Positions 29,425 to 41,445 are shown, numbered from the stretch's first letter. The stretch is DNA of 64,000 bases from Pseudorasbora parva (GCF_024679245.1 NC_090174.1:17973933-18037932), one strand, 5' to 3'. Notes: generated by a model from the sequence alone, not told the origin. Made by a program: numbers and translations.

Positions 29425-29724
29425 TTAATAATATTTTAATATTAATTGATTTAATAATATTAAAATTGATTTTCTGAAAGCCAACATGCAGATACAGAGC
29501 AGAATATCCCAGCAGAGATTCTTCTCCTTAGCTTTCCCCACTGCTTCTCTCAGTTGAAGAATCCCTCTATTTTTAAAACCTGATACAAACCCTCCAGACT
29601 GTGGATCTTGTGAGTTTTTTCCTAATAACTCCACTGCAAGAGCTCTTCCAACATCAGCTTTCCTATTTAAATAACCCTCGGTTTCTGTTTCCTGGGAATT
29701 ACAGTAACATAGAACCAGTAACAA
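29425..29724 (-). other. 99-codon open frame, unknown
   Basis: The minus-strand frame includes GYLNRKADVGRALAVELLGK followed by GGFVSGFKNRGILQLREAVGKAKEKNL, a more protein-like composition than its AT-rich surroundings. It ends in a hydrophobic tail that looks like read-through into non-coding DNA. I do not recognise the family. It could be a fragment of a retroelement or an old exon; it does not match the missing C11orf54 exons. Confidence 0.25.
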
Positions 29725-30198
29725 GTTTCCATTAGTTAAAAATTGGACATTAACACCCTCTCAAGTTGTATTTACCACTGGTTAGCTAAGGGATAATTTT
29801 GATACCCAAGTTTCCGAGTGCGGTGGGCCAAGCTTATTATTTTTGGCTTTGCCCAGCATTGACCTATTTCTGTCGAAATGTTGAAAACAATTTTCAAGTC
29901 AATTTCTGGAATATTTATTTTACATATTGAACCATGTCCTATTCATGCACTATTTGGTCTTAATCCTACAAATGTTTCACTGTCATTCTTACAGTCAAAT
30001 GCTAGTCTTTTGCTTGATAATTGCTAAAAGGCTTATTGCTGTTTTGTTTATTTTCATTGTTGTATTTGAGTGTCTTGGAGCAAACATTCATTATCTTTTT
30101 TTTGGGGGGGTGCTTGAGCACCTGCCTCTTTGCCCCTTGGTGCTTGTGCACCTGCCTCTTTGCCCCTTTATGCCCAAAGTGCCCTTTTTGTCAAGGCA

Positions 30199-30375
<177 letters not shown>

Positions 30376-31356
30376 AGCTGTTGTTTATATTGATGTTTCC
30401 TGTATGTTAGTTTGCTGTTTGAGGGAGAAAAGTTTCACGGGCGTAGAGTTACACAGTCTTGTCTTTATTTTACTAAAAACTATTTATACTTTAACCTATT
30501 ATTTTTATTCTAGTATTTATTTAAAAAACACTGGTAAAGGCTTATAGGCTACTGATTTTTCATCCTCTGAATTAGCCTATATCTGTTTTTTTATTATCAT
30601 TAAAACTATAACGTTATATAAATTCAGAACAGGTTTAAATCATGTTCATCACAGAGAAAAGTGTAGCTTTAATGATAATTCATCTGTATTTAATTTATTT
30701 GTGCAGTTCAGAAAGGTGTTACTATTACGTTTTCTGTCTAAAAGGCCACCGGTAAATATAACATTTATTATAATGGTTTTATATAAAGATTGTATTAAGT
30801 TTACCTAAATTAAGTGTTTTTTTTAAAGCCTAATAAATATTGAAATTGGTATCTTTCATTTATACTATAATGCAATGTCATAATGTTTCATAGAGACATT
30901 AGTATTAGTGATACTGGCCTTCATTCATAAAAAGATGCCAATACAACACAGATTTACAATATGTTGTCTTTAAATTGTTTTTACATTAATTTGGAGAGTA
31001 ACTGAAATGTTTACAATATCAGAATATTAAAAACGCCCATGTTTTTAAATCGTGATTTATCTTGATTAATTACATAAAAATTAATTGTGATTAATTAGTT
31101 AATTTGTTTAAATCGATTCCCAGCACTAATTTTAATATGAAAAAAAAAAAAAAAAACTTTTTCTGTAACAGTAGTGTTTCCAACAGCAAAATCACTATAG
31201 CCTGTAAACTCAATAATATATCTCTGGAAATAATACTTTAAAATGTAATATTAAAAATATCGACGTCAATATAAAATGAACCTGACCTAACATCAAAGTA
31301 CAGAGTACATGAGATATGGCCCTAGTAGATTTCAGTAAAAGGTATGAAAATACCCA

Positions 31357-31600
31357 GGTTATGAATATGTTTTTATGCATGTTTATTACAACTGTCATTA
31401 AGTGTCATTCGCTAAATAATGTCATTTTTAATGCAAAGATGACATTATTTGAGATGTGTTTGTTATGACAACTTGTAAAGTTTGTCACTATCACTAACAA
31501 AGACATCTCAGTCATCTTTGCATTAAAAATGACAATTGAACGAACGACACTTAATGACAGTTGTTATAAACATACATAAAAACTCCTTCATATTCATGAC
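31357..31600. mobile_element. Foldback MITE-like hairpin
   Basis: TTTATTACAACTGTCATTAA and ATGTCATTTTTAATGCAAAG on the left arm (31357-31475) recur inverted on the right arm (about 31480-31600). Almost the whole of it is stem. There is no coding frame. Confidence 0.8.
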
Positions 31601-33383
31601 GTGTCATGTCATGATTATGAATGTGTCATGTCAGTCTGATGCCAACACCTTTAAGTAAAGTGTTAACGCTTGTTTTAATGTCTATAGTCTCAGATATACT
31701 CCAGCAGTATCAGCAGCAACAACAACAGCAAAGGCAGCAAACCCACTAAAGGATTTATTTAGGAATTTAAGATTAAAAGATTTTACAAGAAAAGGTTTTA
31801 GAAATTAATGTTAAAAATCTTGTATAATATTGCTTTTTTGTGTTTTTTTTTTTTTGCTTGTTTTTTATTTTTATTGCATAAATGTAACATGAAAATAGCC
31901 ACAGATACTGACATGATGTTAAATAAAACTATTCAGTACTGTACGTAATGGGCCACGTTGATTTTGATTAATGACCATGTCCTACCTACAGTTTACTATA
32001 ACAGCTATTCTTTATAACAGAATCATAAGTATAACAGTTTCTAATCCCAGAGTTATTAATAGGTGGAAAGATTTTTTTATTTTTTTTAACTTTTAAAATA
32101 TTTTTTTAACTTTTGACCTTTTAAAGGTTTCTTATCAAAACTGCATCACAGCATTTGCTGCCATATCAATACAGAAACATCTGTATTGAAACGCGTATCA
32201 GAAAGGAATGTCTGACAATATATTGCTGTATTGATATTTTGAGCACAGCCCGATTAAAAGCCTTGTTCCATGTGCCCCTTTTATACTTTGAGCACCTGCC
32301 CCTCCAAGGGTCTCTGCACGGCCCTGAACGACCTGACCTTTTCAGTGTGCGTCCTTATATGACGTGATACACAGCGCGCGCCTTCACCACTGAAAGAGCC
32401 GTGCTCACACGCAGGCTATAATGTTGAGAGGAAAAGTAATTTATTTCGTAGAGGTAAACTTTTTATTTCGTTAGAAGTTATGAAGATGATGTTGGCATAA
32501 TGACACAGACATAGCCACATCCTCTCATCTTGACAGCATTTGTCCAGGCACTTTTTTCTTCAACTGCGCCTGACAGAAGCTTTTTTTTAGCTTTTTTTTA
32601 GATTATTACATTTTACAATAAAAGTGTTTATTGTACACTTTACAATAAACACTTTACAATAAATAGCTTTTATAAAACCGGATAAGTCCTGGTGGCCGTT
32701 GAGAGTTGCTATGGCATCCGTGAACACATTCGCTGCTGGTGAGGACAGCTTCGACATTTCTGATGCGGCAGACAAATGTGATGATTGCGATTGAAAGTCA
32801 GCATATGTAAACACCTAGATCATTTTAGATAACGTCTCATGTGTAAACAGTCCGCTAAATCTTTCAATCGGAATTATTTTAATCGGAATGAGAAAAAAGT
32901 GTGCATGTAAACGTGGCTACAGTGCCCATTTGATTCAATTCTCTTCTGAAGACTGCGATTGCCCTGAAAATTATTATGAAATTAAATGTATCAAAAAAAT
33001 AAAATAAAAAATAGACATTGTATTTTAAAATAATTATGAATGCATGTATTATATTTATATTACTATTTGGCTACTTGTCAATATAAATAATATTTATATG
33101 AAAATATTATATGAATTCAAAGTGATTATAATTCATATAATATAAATACAATAAATAATTAGCACCAAAAGATGCACAATTTTATTTCTAAATATTTTTC
33201 ATAATAAACTGCTTTAATTTGTAAGGAGAGATACAGAGGGTGTGGCTTTATTTCATCTTTAATGGCAGCTGCTTGGTCCAGTTTGGGTTCGCGATCTCTA
33301 ACCCAGAATAAAATCCAGAGCAGGTTGGTAAAATCAAAGATAAATAATAATATAAAATAATATAAAATACAATTAAAAGTTAG

Positions 33384-33385
<2 letters not shown>
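31601..33385. other. AT-rich DNA with repeat scraps, no gene
   Basis: GAGCACCTGCCCCTCCAAGG at about 32290 ends in GCACGGCCCTG, which looks like one terminus of a hAT-type element without its partner. 32690-32930 resembles a repeat with CATGTAAACACCT / CATGTAAACGTGG words. The minus-strand frame at 32587-32814 has no family signature. Confidence 0.5.

Positions 33386-33462
<77 letters not shown>
33386..33462. repeat. (TA)n microsatellite at the 3' end of the L1-like LINE
   Basis: A pure TA run of about 75 bp directly downstream, in LINE orientation, of the last recognisable L1-like coding sequence. It may have grown from the LINE's own tail. Confidence 0.95.
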
Positions 33463-33466
<4 letters not shown>

Positions 33467-33479
33467 CACATTTTATTTA

Positions 33480-34181
33480 ACCACGTTCTAGGATAACAAC
33501 TTTTTTTCAAGCTTCTTTTATAACTCCCGCCCGTTCCTGGATATATATCTGCTAACCTGGCCCTACTGAAATGAGCCCTATGCACTATTTTAAACTGAAT
33601 AAGCCCCAAGCGTGTTTATCTGACAACTCAATCATCAACTCGCCTTCCCAATTGTTCTTAATTTTTGAAAGGTCATGATTTTCAAGAGACATTAGTTGAG
33701 AATATAACCGTTATATCAGTCCTTTTTTCAGACAGAGGAGGGTCATTTCCTCCCATGCTGCCTCAATAGGGAGGGCTGGGAAAGATGGGAAAAGTGCTTT
33801 AACACAATGGCGTATTTGGAGATATCTAAAAAAGTTACTGCGTGAAAGATCATATTTCTGGCATATATTTTCAAAACTATCAAACCCTTCTTTACAGTAC
33901 AAGCTTTTAAAACAGGAAATCTGCTTCCTTCCCCACTGAGTGAATGTTAAGTCAAGAGAGGAGGCTGGAAATAAATGATTCTAACAAATAGGGCCTAAGG
34001 GGGAGGGGGAGGTGAATTTGTAATGATTTCGAAACTGGGCCCAGATTTTAAGGCTGGACAGTACTATGGAATTAGAGGTAAACCTGGACCACTTTGTGGG
34101 CAGGGAGTAGTACACCAAAGCAGAGAGGGATGATGAGTGGCAGGAATGCGCCTCAAGCATACACCATTCTGTGTCTGGCAT
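33480..34181 (-). pseudogene. L1-like ORF2, C-terminal region
   Basis: Fragments in changing frames (33981-34181, 33711-33902, then about 33500-33609 with KIVHRAHFSRARLADIYPG) follow L1 ORF2 C-terminal sequence. The last piece runs into the TA tract. At least two frameshifts are needed to connect them. Confidence 0.65.
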
Positions 34182-34209
34182 ATGGAGCCAGAATAAAATT
34201 TTCTGTAGG

Positions 34210-34599
34210 TTAGCTGCCCAGTTGTAGTGAACTTGGGAGAGCTAGTCCCCCCACATCACGACCCCTCTGAAGTAGGCCTTTGTTCACTCTTGGAACTTTA
34301 TTCTTGAAGATGAAGGAGGTAATGGATGAATTAACTGAACGAAAAATTTTGTCTAATAATGGTAGACATTGAAACAAATACAGATACTTTGGGAGTACGT
34401 TCATCTTTACCGATTGTACCCTCCCTGCAATAGTCAGAGGCAGATTGCTCCACCTTTGAAAGTCAGCTTTCATTTGGTTAACTAGAGGTGTAAAATTAGC
34501 CCCCAGGAGAGAGGCAAAGGAACGCGTAATGTTTATTCCGAGATATCTGAATCCAGAGTGTGTTAAGTGGAAGGGGATTGCTTCTTGTTTAATTTGCAT
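34210..34599 (-). pseudogene. L1-like ORF2, RT thumb region
   Basis: FRYLGINITR and RWSNLPLTIAGRVQSVKMNV are the usual L1-clade sequence just after the RT palm. The fragment is in a different frame from the palm piece (34633-34971), with a stop between. Confidence 0.8.
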
Positions 34600-34632
34600 A
34601 TTCGAATCATTAATGGGGAAGCATTCACTTTT

Positions 34633-34971
34633 CTAAAAATTAAGTTTGTAGCCAGAAAAAGAACCAAAATTGTTCAATAGTGATACAATTACGGGGACGT
34701 TGGTTTCTAGATTGCTTATGTAGATTAGGAGATCATCTGCATACAGAGAGACGCGATGTTCCTCAGTTCCACGCCTAACCCCTCGTAACACCAACGACGA
34801 CTTCAGTGCAAGTGAAAGAGGCTCAATTGCCACGAATAAAGCGTGGCAATAAAGCAGACGTATCAATGCCAGGAATGTGTCACATTTCCACTCCACCTGG
34901 TCAAAGGCCTTCTCTGCATCTAGAGAAATTACAGCTTCTGCAGTCGAAAAGGGACCGGGAGAGTAGATCAT
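34633..34971 (-). pseudogene. L1-like ORF2, reverse transcriptase palm fragment
   Basis: SLDAEKAFDQVEW (first catalytic aspartate) and YADDLLIY (the aspartate pair) are both present in 112 codons, but only about 55 residues apart. Spacing in intact L1 RT is well over 100, so an internal deletion has removed part of the palm. The SPxG/Q motif region is absent. Confidence 0.8.
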
Positions 34972-35570
34972 GTTAGCAAGCCGGCGAATATTTGAAAAAG
35001 AATGACCTTTATAAAGCCAGTCTGGTCTTCAGAGATTACTTTAGGGAGAACGGATTCTAAACAATGTGCCATCCGCTTGGCTAAAATTTTTATATCAACA
35101 TTTAGGCCGATACTAGCCACAGTTGGCAGGGTCTTTGTCCTTTTTGAGGAGTAGTGTAATCTTGGCTTGCGTGAGGGTTGGGGGCAAGTAACCGTTTCCC
35201 AATGATTAATTTAATACTTCTAGCCAAATAGGTGCAAGTTTATCTTTAAATTTCTTAAAAAATTCAGGGGGATAGAGATGCCATGATCTCTAACTGTGTG
35301 AGAGGCCGGTCTAACTCTTCCCTATCTCCAGGCTCAATAGTAGGTCATTCTAAATTATCTAAGAAACTGTTCATATTGTAATATCTGATGAGAATTCAGA
35401 TGTGTAAAGTGTGGAGTAAAATGTAGCAAAAGTATTATTAATTTCCTTTGGATTGGTGACTATATTTTGATCCTGATCTCTTACTTGGGGAATGAGCCGT
35501 GAAGCAGCCTGAAGTTTCATAGTTTTCATAGTATTCATAGTAAGTGCTCCGGGTCCGCAATAATAAGTAT

Positions 35571-36006
35571 TCAGCCTTGTTGGTATAGAAGATTAAGCTT
35601 AGACTGCAAAGATATCCATTCTTTATATAATACTGGGGAGGGGCTTTCAGAATATTTGCAGTTTAACTTAAAAACTAAATCCGTTAGGTCTTCTATTTGT
35701 TTGCGGCGTTCCCTATTGACATGTTCTACATAGGAGAACATTTGTCCTCTTAAGTACGATTTTAAGGTTTCCCAAAGTAGGGAATATGATATACCTTCCT
35801 TCTTGTTTACTTCCAGAAAGGTATCTATATTAGTAGACACATGTTCGCAAAATTTCCCATTCGAAAGCAGAAGGGAATTAAGTCTCCAGAAGGATTTTTG
35901 TCTAACTTTCAAAGTGAAAGAAAGGTCTAAGATTAGTGGTGCATGATCTGAAATGATGATGGCCAAATATTCAACCGATTTCACTGCTGGGATGAAAGAA
36001 CTATCT
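35571..36006 (-). pseudogene. L1-like ORF2, end of endonuclease and linker
   Basis: It begins with the SDHAPL histidine motif that closes the endonuclease fold, then runs through an FWRLN.LLLSNGKFCE segment and an RERRKQIEDL coiled-coil-like region, as between endonuclease and RT in L1 elements. The ATG-initiated part of this frame before 36006 is shadow sequence. Confidence 0.75.
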
Positions 36007-36670
36007 ATAAAAAATAGTCTATTCTTGAGAAAGAATGGTGGACATGAGAAAAGAAAGAGAATTGTTTGGAGGTTGGATTTTGAAACCTCCATGGGTCTAG
36101 GCAGCCATTACGTCTCAAAGTCTGAAAAGACCCTTGCATTGCAGATGGTGAGGTAGATTTAGGGCTAGATTTATCAAGCAATGAGTCAATTGTGCAATTA
36201 AGATCTCCTGCAAGGATCAATCTATGTGTATCTAAATTAGGGAGAGACGACAGAAGCTTGTTTGCAAATTCAGTATCATCCCAGTTAGGGGCATACACAT
36301 TTACCAAAAGAACTGGTGTTTGAAATAGGAGGCCCGAGACGATGACATATCGACCATTGGGGTCTACAATTATTGCATTTAGTGAGAATTGAATTCGTTT
36401 ATTTATCAAAATTGCCACCCCTCGTAAACTACTATTAAATTTGGAGTGGAAGATATGATTAACCCGTGCTTTACGTAGTCTGGTGTGATCTTCTAACCGT
36501 AAATGTGTCTCCTGCAAAAACAAAACATCAGTTTTCAATTGTTTAAGATGGGAAAAAATCCTAGTACGTTTCACAGGACCATTTAACCCCTTAACATTCC
36601 AGGACAGAAACCTAACAGCAGCTCCCCCTAATGGACTTGTACTGCCTGCATTATTTATCATAGAAGACAT
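36005..36670 (-). pseudogene. L1-like ORF2, AP endonuclease domain
   Basis: This 221-codon frame has the endonuclease motifs in order: FLSWNVKGLN, LFLQETHL, VNVYAPNWDD, ILAGDLNC and SRIDYFL. In active LINEs this domain nicks the target DNA to prime reverse transcription. The frame stops right after SRIDYFL, where the next frame (35571-36092) resumes with IDSSFIPAVKSVEYL and SDHAPL, so a single frameshift near 36005 separates the domain from the rest. The ATG at 36670 fits an ORF2 start a short way before the first motif. Confidence 0.85.
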
Positions 36671-37028
36671 CTAAAATGTATATGATTAGCCTGAACCACA
36701 TGATGGAAGTGCCATTGGGATCATGGGTGATGTCGCCGCACACTGTGCGGGGTTGTGTATAAGAAAAATAAAACGGTAATATTAACAAACTAAAAATACA
36801 GTTTAACATAGCGGCGTGCATCATTTAAAGATACTATAGTGTTGTCATGTAAATAAAATGTTCCCCAGTCCTCATTGAACTTAAGTTGGGATGGAAAGGA
36901 AAGAGAGAAAAAATGAGAGAACGAGAAAAAAGAAAAAGAAAGAAGAAAAAAAACACCCCAAACCTAGATTTTCTTCCTCAAACGAAGAAAACCGCAGGAA
37001 TTTCCAGATGAAAAACTTCCAAGATATC

Positions 37029-37807
37029 TGTCAGGATTCCGGTGTGATTTGCTCTAATTGTTTGTTTACCCCTTGTTTCCACATGTACACTCTCTGTCTC
37101 CTCCCTCCTCATTATCTCTGATTGTTTTCCACCGTTGTCTCGTGTTCATCTCTCTATTTAATGTCCTGATGTTTTGTTCTCATTGCGCGTTCGTTGTTTC
37201 CTCCTGTGTGATCGCTGCCGTGTGTCGTCTGGTTCGTGTTGGTTTTTTGTTTGTTTCTTTTTGTTTTTTGCATTCACCTTTTGTTTTGCCTCCAGGACTC
37301 AGCTGAGACTGTGTTTGCCCGGGCCGTTCTCCTTTCACCTGTTTGTTGGATCTCTGTGAGTCTCTCTCTCTCTCGCCCTCTCCTGTGGATTCCTCCTTGG
37401 ATCTTTGAATTTCTGCTGTCAAGCGTTTCTCGCTACTAGACTGAGCTGCCTTCTTTGCTTCCCTTCGGTACTGCGTATCCTGTGAACTTTCGTTTGTCTT
37501 TCAACGTTGCTCATCGGTGTGTCTTGCCTTTAGACTGGATCTGTTTGAGCGTGTATTGAGTTCCAGGGAGCACCGCATTACCGAGATTTCTCCAGCTGCT
37601 CTGAGACTCGAGGAGGACTGTTCAGTATCGATTGGGAGCATCGCACTACCGAGTTTTCTACTGCTGCCCTGAGACCCGAGGAGGACTGTTCAGTATTGAG
37701 TGACACTTTACCCTGAGATCCGTTATGGAAATTGCCTTCACTGTCTGCTCTCATCTTTCTAATAAACTTGTTAACTTGCATCAGATTCCAAAGTCTCGTT
37801 CCTCACA
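37029..37807 (+). repeat. 5' LTR of a gypsy-type retrotransposon
   Basis: It begins TGTCAGGATTCCGGTG and ends GTTCCTCACA, the TG...CA form of an LTR, 779 bp long. AATAAA lies at 37761-37766 near the 3' edge, fitting the R/U5 border. Two direct repeats of 68 bp (37566-37633 and 37634-37701, each starting GGGAGCA) lie in its second half. The gag ATG follows 19 bases after the LTR. No matching 3' LTR is present in the window. Confidence 0.75.
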
Positions 37808-37825
37808 GAACGAACGCGCCACAGA

Positions 37826-38474
37826 ATGGAGTCTGCAAGCGGAGAGTCTGTTCAGGCGGCCTTGGCCCAGCAGGGGGCGAGATTGGACCAGCATTCCTCC
37901 TTACTCACAGAGGCTTCCCATGATTTCCAACTACTATCTGGTCGAATAGCTGAGATCCAGAACAGGTTGGAGCAGGTGGCACAGGTTGTTGGGAGAGGAG
38001 AGGGTTTTTCTACTGCAGCTGAGAGTCAGAGCGGATCTGACCGTGAGCCTCAGGCAGTTAATCCTCCCAATTATGATGGAGACGCCAAGACCTGCAGAGC
38101 TTTTCTATCACAGTGCTCCCTAGTTTTCGCGCTCCAACCTCGGAGGTATGCTGCTGAGGTATCGAAGGTAGCATATCTCCTTACTCTTCTAACTGGCAGA
38201 GCGCGAGACTGGGGAATGGCAGTCTGGGAGGCACAGGATCCTTGTTGTTCATCATTTGAGTCTCTTCGTTCTGAGATGATCAAACTTTTCGACCGGACGG
38301 TACAAGGTGATTTAGCTGCGGCTGAATTGACCCATCTCACGCAGGATGGATCTTCTGTCACAGATTACGCTATTGAGTTTCGGACCTTTGCTGTGTCCAG
38401 CGGGTGGAACGATGCTGCCCAGAAAGCCCAATTTTTGAGAGGTCTCAACGAGAACATACAAGATGAGATCGTGT
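37826..38474 (+). pseudogene. gag: Gypsy-type gag, N-terminal part
   Basis: A 217-codon frame: an N-terminal coiled-coil-like segment (residues about 1-55), then the Retrotrans_gag core with PNYDGDAKTCRAFLSQC, VAYLLTLLTGRARDWG and FRTFAVSSGWNDAAQK. This is the sushi-ichi/RTL-like capsid fold that assembles the particle. The frame ends at TGA 38477-38479. The true reading continues one base over from 38475 (HDLPVSLEAAIDLALRVEAR), so a frameshift breaks gag just before its zinc knuckle. Confidence 0.85.
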
Positions 38475-38771
38475 CATGATCTTCCCGTCTCTTTGGAAGC
38501 AGCTATCGATCTGGCTCTTCGAGTCGAGGCCCGTCACAGGTAGCGGAGGGTTCGTCGCTCATTTCAACATCTTCTCTTCGACCCTTCGTTGCGTGCAAGT
38601 GACAACACCTCTACATCATCTTCCTCCTCAGGAGAGCCTATGCAACTGGGCCGGCTCCGGCTTACTGCTGAGGAGAGACAACACCGACTCGTTAACAGCC
38701 TTTGTCTTTATTGTGGTAAACCGGGGCATAGGGCTCTAAACTGTCCGATAAAAGGGACCGCCCGCCGTTAG
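38475..38771 (+). pseudogene. gag: Gypsy-type gag, C-terminal part with CCHC zinc knuckle
   Basis: After the frameshift the frame runs to TAG at 38769-38771. It holds a serine-rich linker and the nucleocapsid knuckle [15 protein letters not shown] (CX2CX4HX4C), which binds the element RNA. All four zinc ligands are kept. Confidence 0.85.
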
Positions 38772-38785
38772 CTCCGGGAGTATCG

Positions 38786-39060
38786 GTGGGCGTTTCTCAG
38801 ATCAGCTCTTCTCTCGGATCCCATACCTTGCTGGCTGTCTCCATCTACTTTGATAATCATGTGTTTTACTCACAGGCCCTGCTGGACTCCGGTGCCGAGG
38901 CGAGTTTCATGGACGCATCTTTAGCCGAGTCTTGGGGCATTCCTGCTGTGCCTCTTACGGATAAATTATCTGCTTTTACATTAAGGGGTCAACACATGGC
39001 AGAGATCAGTCACCGCACTCCCTCTGTAAGTCTTTTTGTTTCTGGCAATCATCGTGAGGA
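38786..39060 (+). pseudogene. pro: Gypsy-type protease fragment
   Basis: The frame carries ALLDSGAEASFMD, with the DSG active-site triad of retropepsins, and a following segment with AESWGIPAVPL. It lies in a different frame from the knuckle, as expected for gag-pol frameshifting, but it is cut off at about 39060 by unrelated AT-rich DNA, so the second half of the protease is missing. Confidence 0.8.
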
Positions 39061-39752
39061 TAGAGCTGGACGATATGGCCAAAATTTATATCACAATATA
39101 TTTCTTAATTTTGGTCGATACGATATAATTTCGATATCGATATGAACTATATAAAAGCTTTAGAAAAACTACCATTTGTAGGATTTCTGTACCTACAAAC
39201 TTCTGAAAAATTAATTTGCCAAGTCTATGAAACCTCCTTCTATAAAACTATATAATATTTTAGAAATAAAAACAGTACAAATAAATTAATGTTCACCTTT
39301 TATTTGTATTTAGCCTTTATACGAACAAGAAATGTGAAATCACTGTCAAATAAACATAAGACTCTCACTTCGCAGACGCAGTTTATTGAGCATTTTCTTT
39401 TAAGTTTTAAATTTCAGTGAAGAACGATTAATAGCGCTATATTCTCCTTTTATGCAAAACTATACCTTTATCTACTGATGCACAAAAAAATAAATAAAAG
39501 AAGACTCAATTCAGTGGCCTATTTGTGCTGTTTGAGATGAGTGCACGCTGCTTTTTGCAAGGCTTTAAAAACGAGCAAATGATACATTTTCGTGAAGCCA
39601 TGTCTGACCGTCTTTCACAAGCTTTGAAAGGTAATTTAAACGAGAATGAACGTGTTGGTGTTGATACATGTCATTGTGTGCAAATGTGGAAAGTATTAAA
39701 ACAAATGTGCCACTTGCCTCTTACAAAAATAGTCTACATGGATTATTTTTAA
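39061..39752. mobile_element. Insertion or replacement inside the gypsy element
   Basis: Gypsy coding sequence stops at about 39060 and resumes at about 39757 in the integrase. In between is AT-rich DNA starting GAGCTGGACGATATGGCC, a start I associate with common fish DNA-transposon copies, with ATCGATAT-rich words. The reverse transcriptase and RNase H (about 2 kb) are gone, so this is either insertion plus deletion, or a deletion filled with other DNA. The small frame 39525-39752 has no family signature. Confidence 0.6.
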
Positions 39753-39756
39753 CGCT

Positions 39757-40406
39757 TTGAGGGTGGTTGGGGCTCTCGTCTGGGGCATCGAACAGCGGGT
39801 GAGAGAGGCCGGTCGAGGGGTGGAAGTTCCTGAGGGGTGCCCGGTCTGTGGGTTCCCGAGGCGGTGCGCTCCGATGTTGTCCGGTGGTGTCATGAGTCCA
39901 GGTTTGTCGGCCATCCTGGGGTTCGGAGAACGTTGGCTACCGTCCGTCAACGTTTTTGGTGGCCTTATATGGGCCCGGACGTCAGACAGTTTGTGTTAGG
40001 CTGTCAGGTTTGTGCTCGTAATAAAGCCTCTCATCTATCATCCGTTGGTCTGCTTAAACCTTTGCCCGTGCCCTCCCGCCCCTGGTCTCACATAGCCCTT
40101 GATTTTGTCACTGGCTTACCGGCATCTGATGGTAACACTGTTATTTTGACTGTGGTGGATCGCTTTTCCAAAGCAGTTCATTTCATTCCCCTGCCCAAAC
40201 TTCCTTCTGCAAAGGAGATGGCTCAGTTTCTGATTAACCATGTTTTTCGTTTACACGGTCTTCCGACTGACGTGGTTTCAGATAGGGGTCCTCAGTTCAT
40301 CTCGCGTTTTTGGCAGGAGTTTTGTAGACAGATCGGTGCTACTGCCAGCTTGTCTTCTGGGTATCACACGCAGACCAATGGACAATGTGAACGGGCTAAT
40401 CAGGAT
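39757..40406 (+). pseudogene. int: Gypsy-type integrase, frameshifted and truncated
   Basis: The reading starts in one frame (RVVGALVWGIEQRVREA) and shifts near 39840 to the frame ending at 40409. It has the HHCC zinc domain ([10 protein letters not shown]...[11 protein letters not shown]) and a DDE core: [24 protein letters not shown] and GQCERANQ, with D, D and E all present. In active elements this joins the DNA copy to the target. The coding sequence is cut directly after ERANQD by a GGATGGGTACCGAAAACCGG repeat end, so the rest of the core and the C-terminal domain are missing. Confidence 0.87.
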
Positions 40407-40409
40407 TAG

Positions 40410-40647
<238 letters not shown>

Positions 40648-40967
40648 GCGCAAAACGACAGCCCTTATAAGTGATGACGGAGGACAGAACTACACATTCA
40701 AACATAGCCTGGTTACACTTTAGATCTGTGATAGTCTGATTTTGATTTTAGCTTTCAAAGATTATAATAATATATACTAACAATATTTATGTCTAGCGCA
40801 AGTTTTTAACATTAAATAAAATGAGGCACACAATTCTGAGAAATGACCTCATGGTGCTAATGGTTGAATGGTATGCTAACTGTAGCGGCTCAACAATTTT
40901 ACCTCCTACCGACCAAAAAATCCAAAGTGCTTCCAGACACGGCTTTTTAGATTTTGAGATGGATTAT

Positions 40968-41192
40968 TCAGATACTCAGTGGTCTGATTTTCACAATAGC
41001 CATGACTTCATAGAGAAATGTTCTTAGAGAGGCACCATCAAGTGTTTGGGTTGACTGATCCAGAATGGATGTCAAGACACTTCTTATTGTTTGAATGTGC
41101 CTCTTCCAAATCCCACCCATGTGACTGGCTGATGGGGTGTTCACAGTGGCAACAAGTGGGCATGAGCTATATGTGGTGCAAATCCAAAGCAA
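40968..41192 (-). pseudogene. BEL/Pao integrase fragment
   Basis: The minus-strand frame reads NTPSASHMGGIWKRHIQTIR and then a segment ending in FLYEVMAIVKIRPLSI. This is the conserved stretch around the catalytic glutamate region and the following helix of BEL/Pao integrases, where SRPL is the usual ending. The fragment is isolated: no LTR, protease or RT was seen nearby, and it lies opposite in strand to the gypsy element beside it. Confidence 0.75.
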
Positions 41193-41290
41193 TGGTATAA
41201 AAAATATATTTTTTGGTATTTTCTATATGTAGCTAGTGTTGTGCGTTACTAAATAATTTCTGTATTTCCTCAATATTACATAACATTTTA

Positions 41291-41318
41291 GAGGACTAAC
41301 AGGTGTTAGTCCCCTCTT
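41291..41318. repeat. Short hairpin
   Basis: GAGGACTAACA and TGTTAGTCCCCTC pair across two bases, with one extra C in the right arm. Too short to assign a role. Confidence 0.6.
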
Positions 41319-41445
41319 AAGGGGCCCTTATAAGATTCCATAATGGAATTTTGAATAATGGAATATCACAAGTGAGTGCGCCTATACGGGGGCGCCGCCG
41401 CCGTGAGCGAGCAGGTACACAGAGTCACACAGTTGTCGTCGAAAG

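Larger units (their letters stand above)
33480..36890 (-). mobile_element. Degenerate L1-like LINE, minus strand
   Basis: From right to left it carries an AP endonuclease domain, a linker, reverse transcriptase blocks and a C-terminal region, in the order of an L1-type ORF2. The frame is broken at least four times and part of the RT is missing. No ORF1 was recognised upstream of 36670, so the element is 5' truncated near 36890 or has lost ORF1. The TA tract follows its 3' end. Confidence 0.85.

Noticed and set aside
33981..34181. Separate small genes in 33.7-36.7 kb
   Set aside because: Their order and motifs fit pieces of one L1-like ORF2 split by frameshifts.
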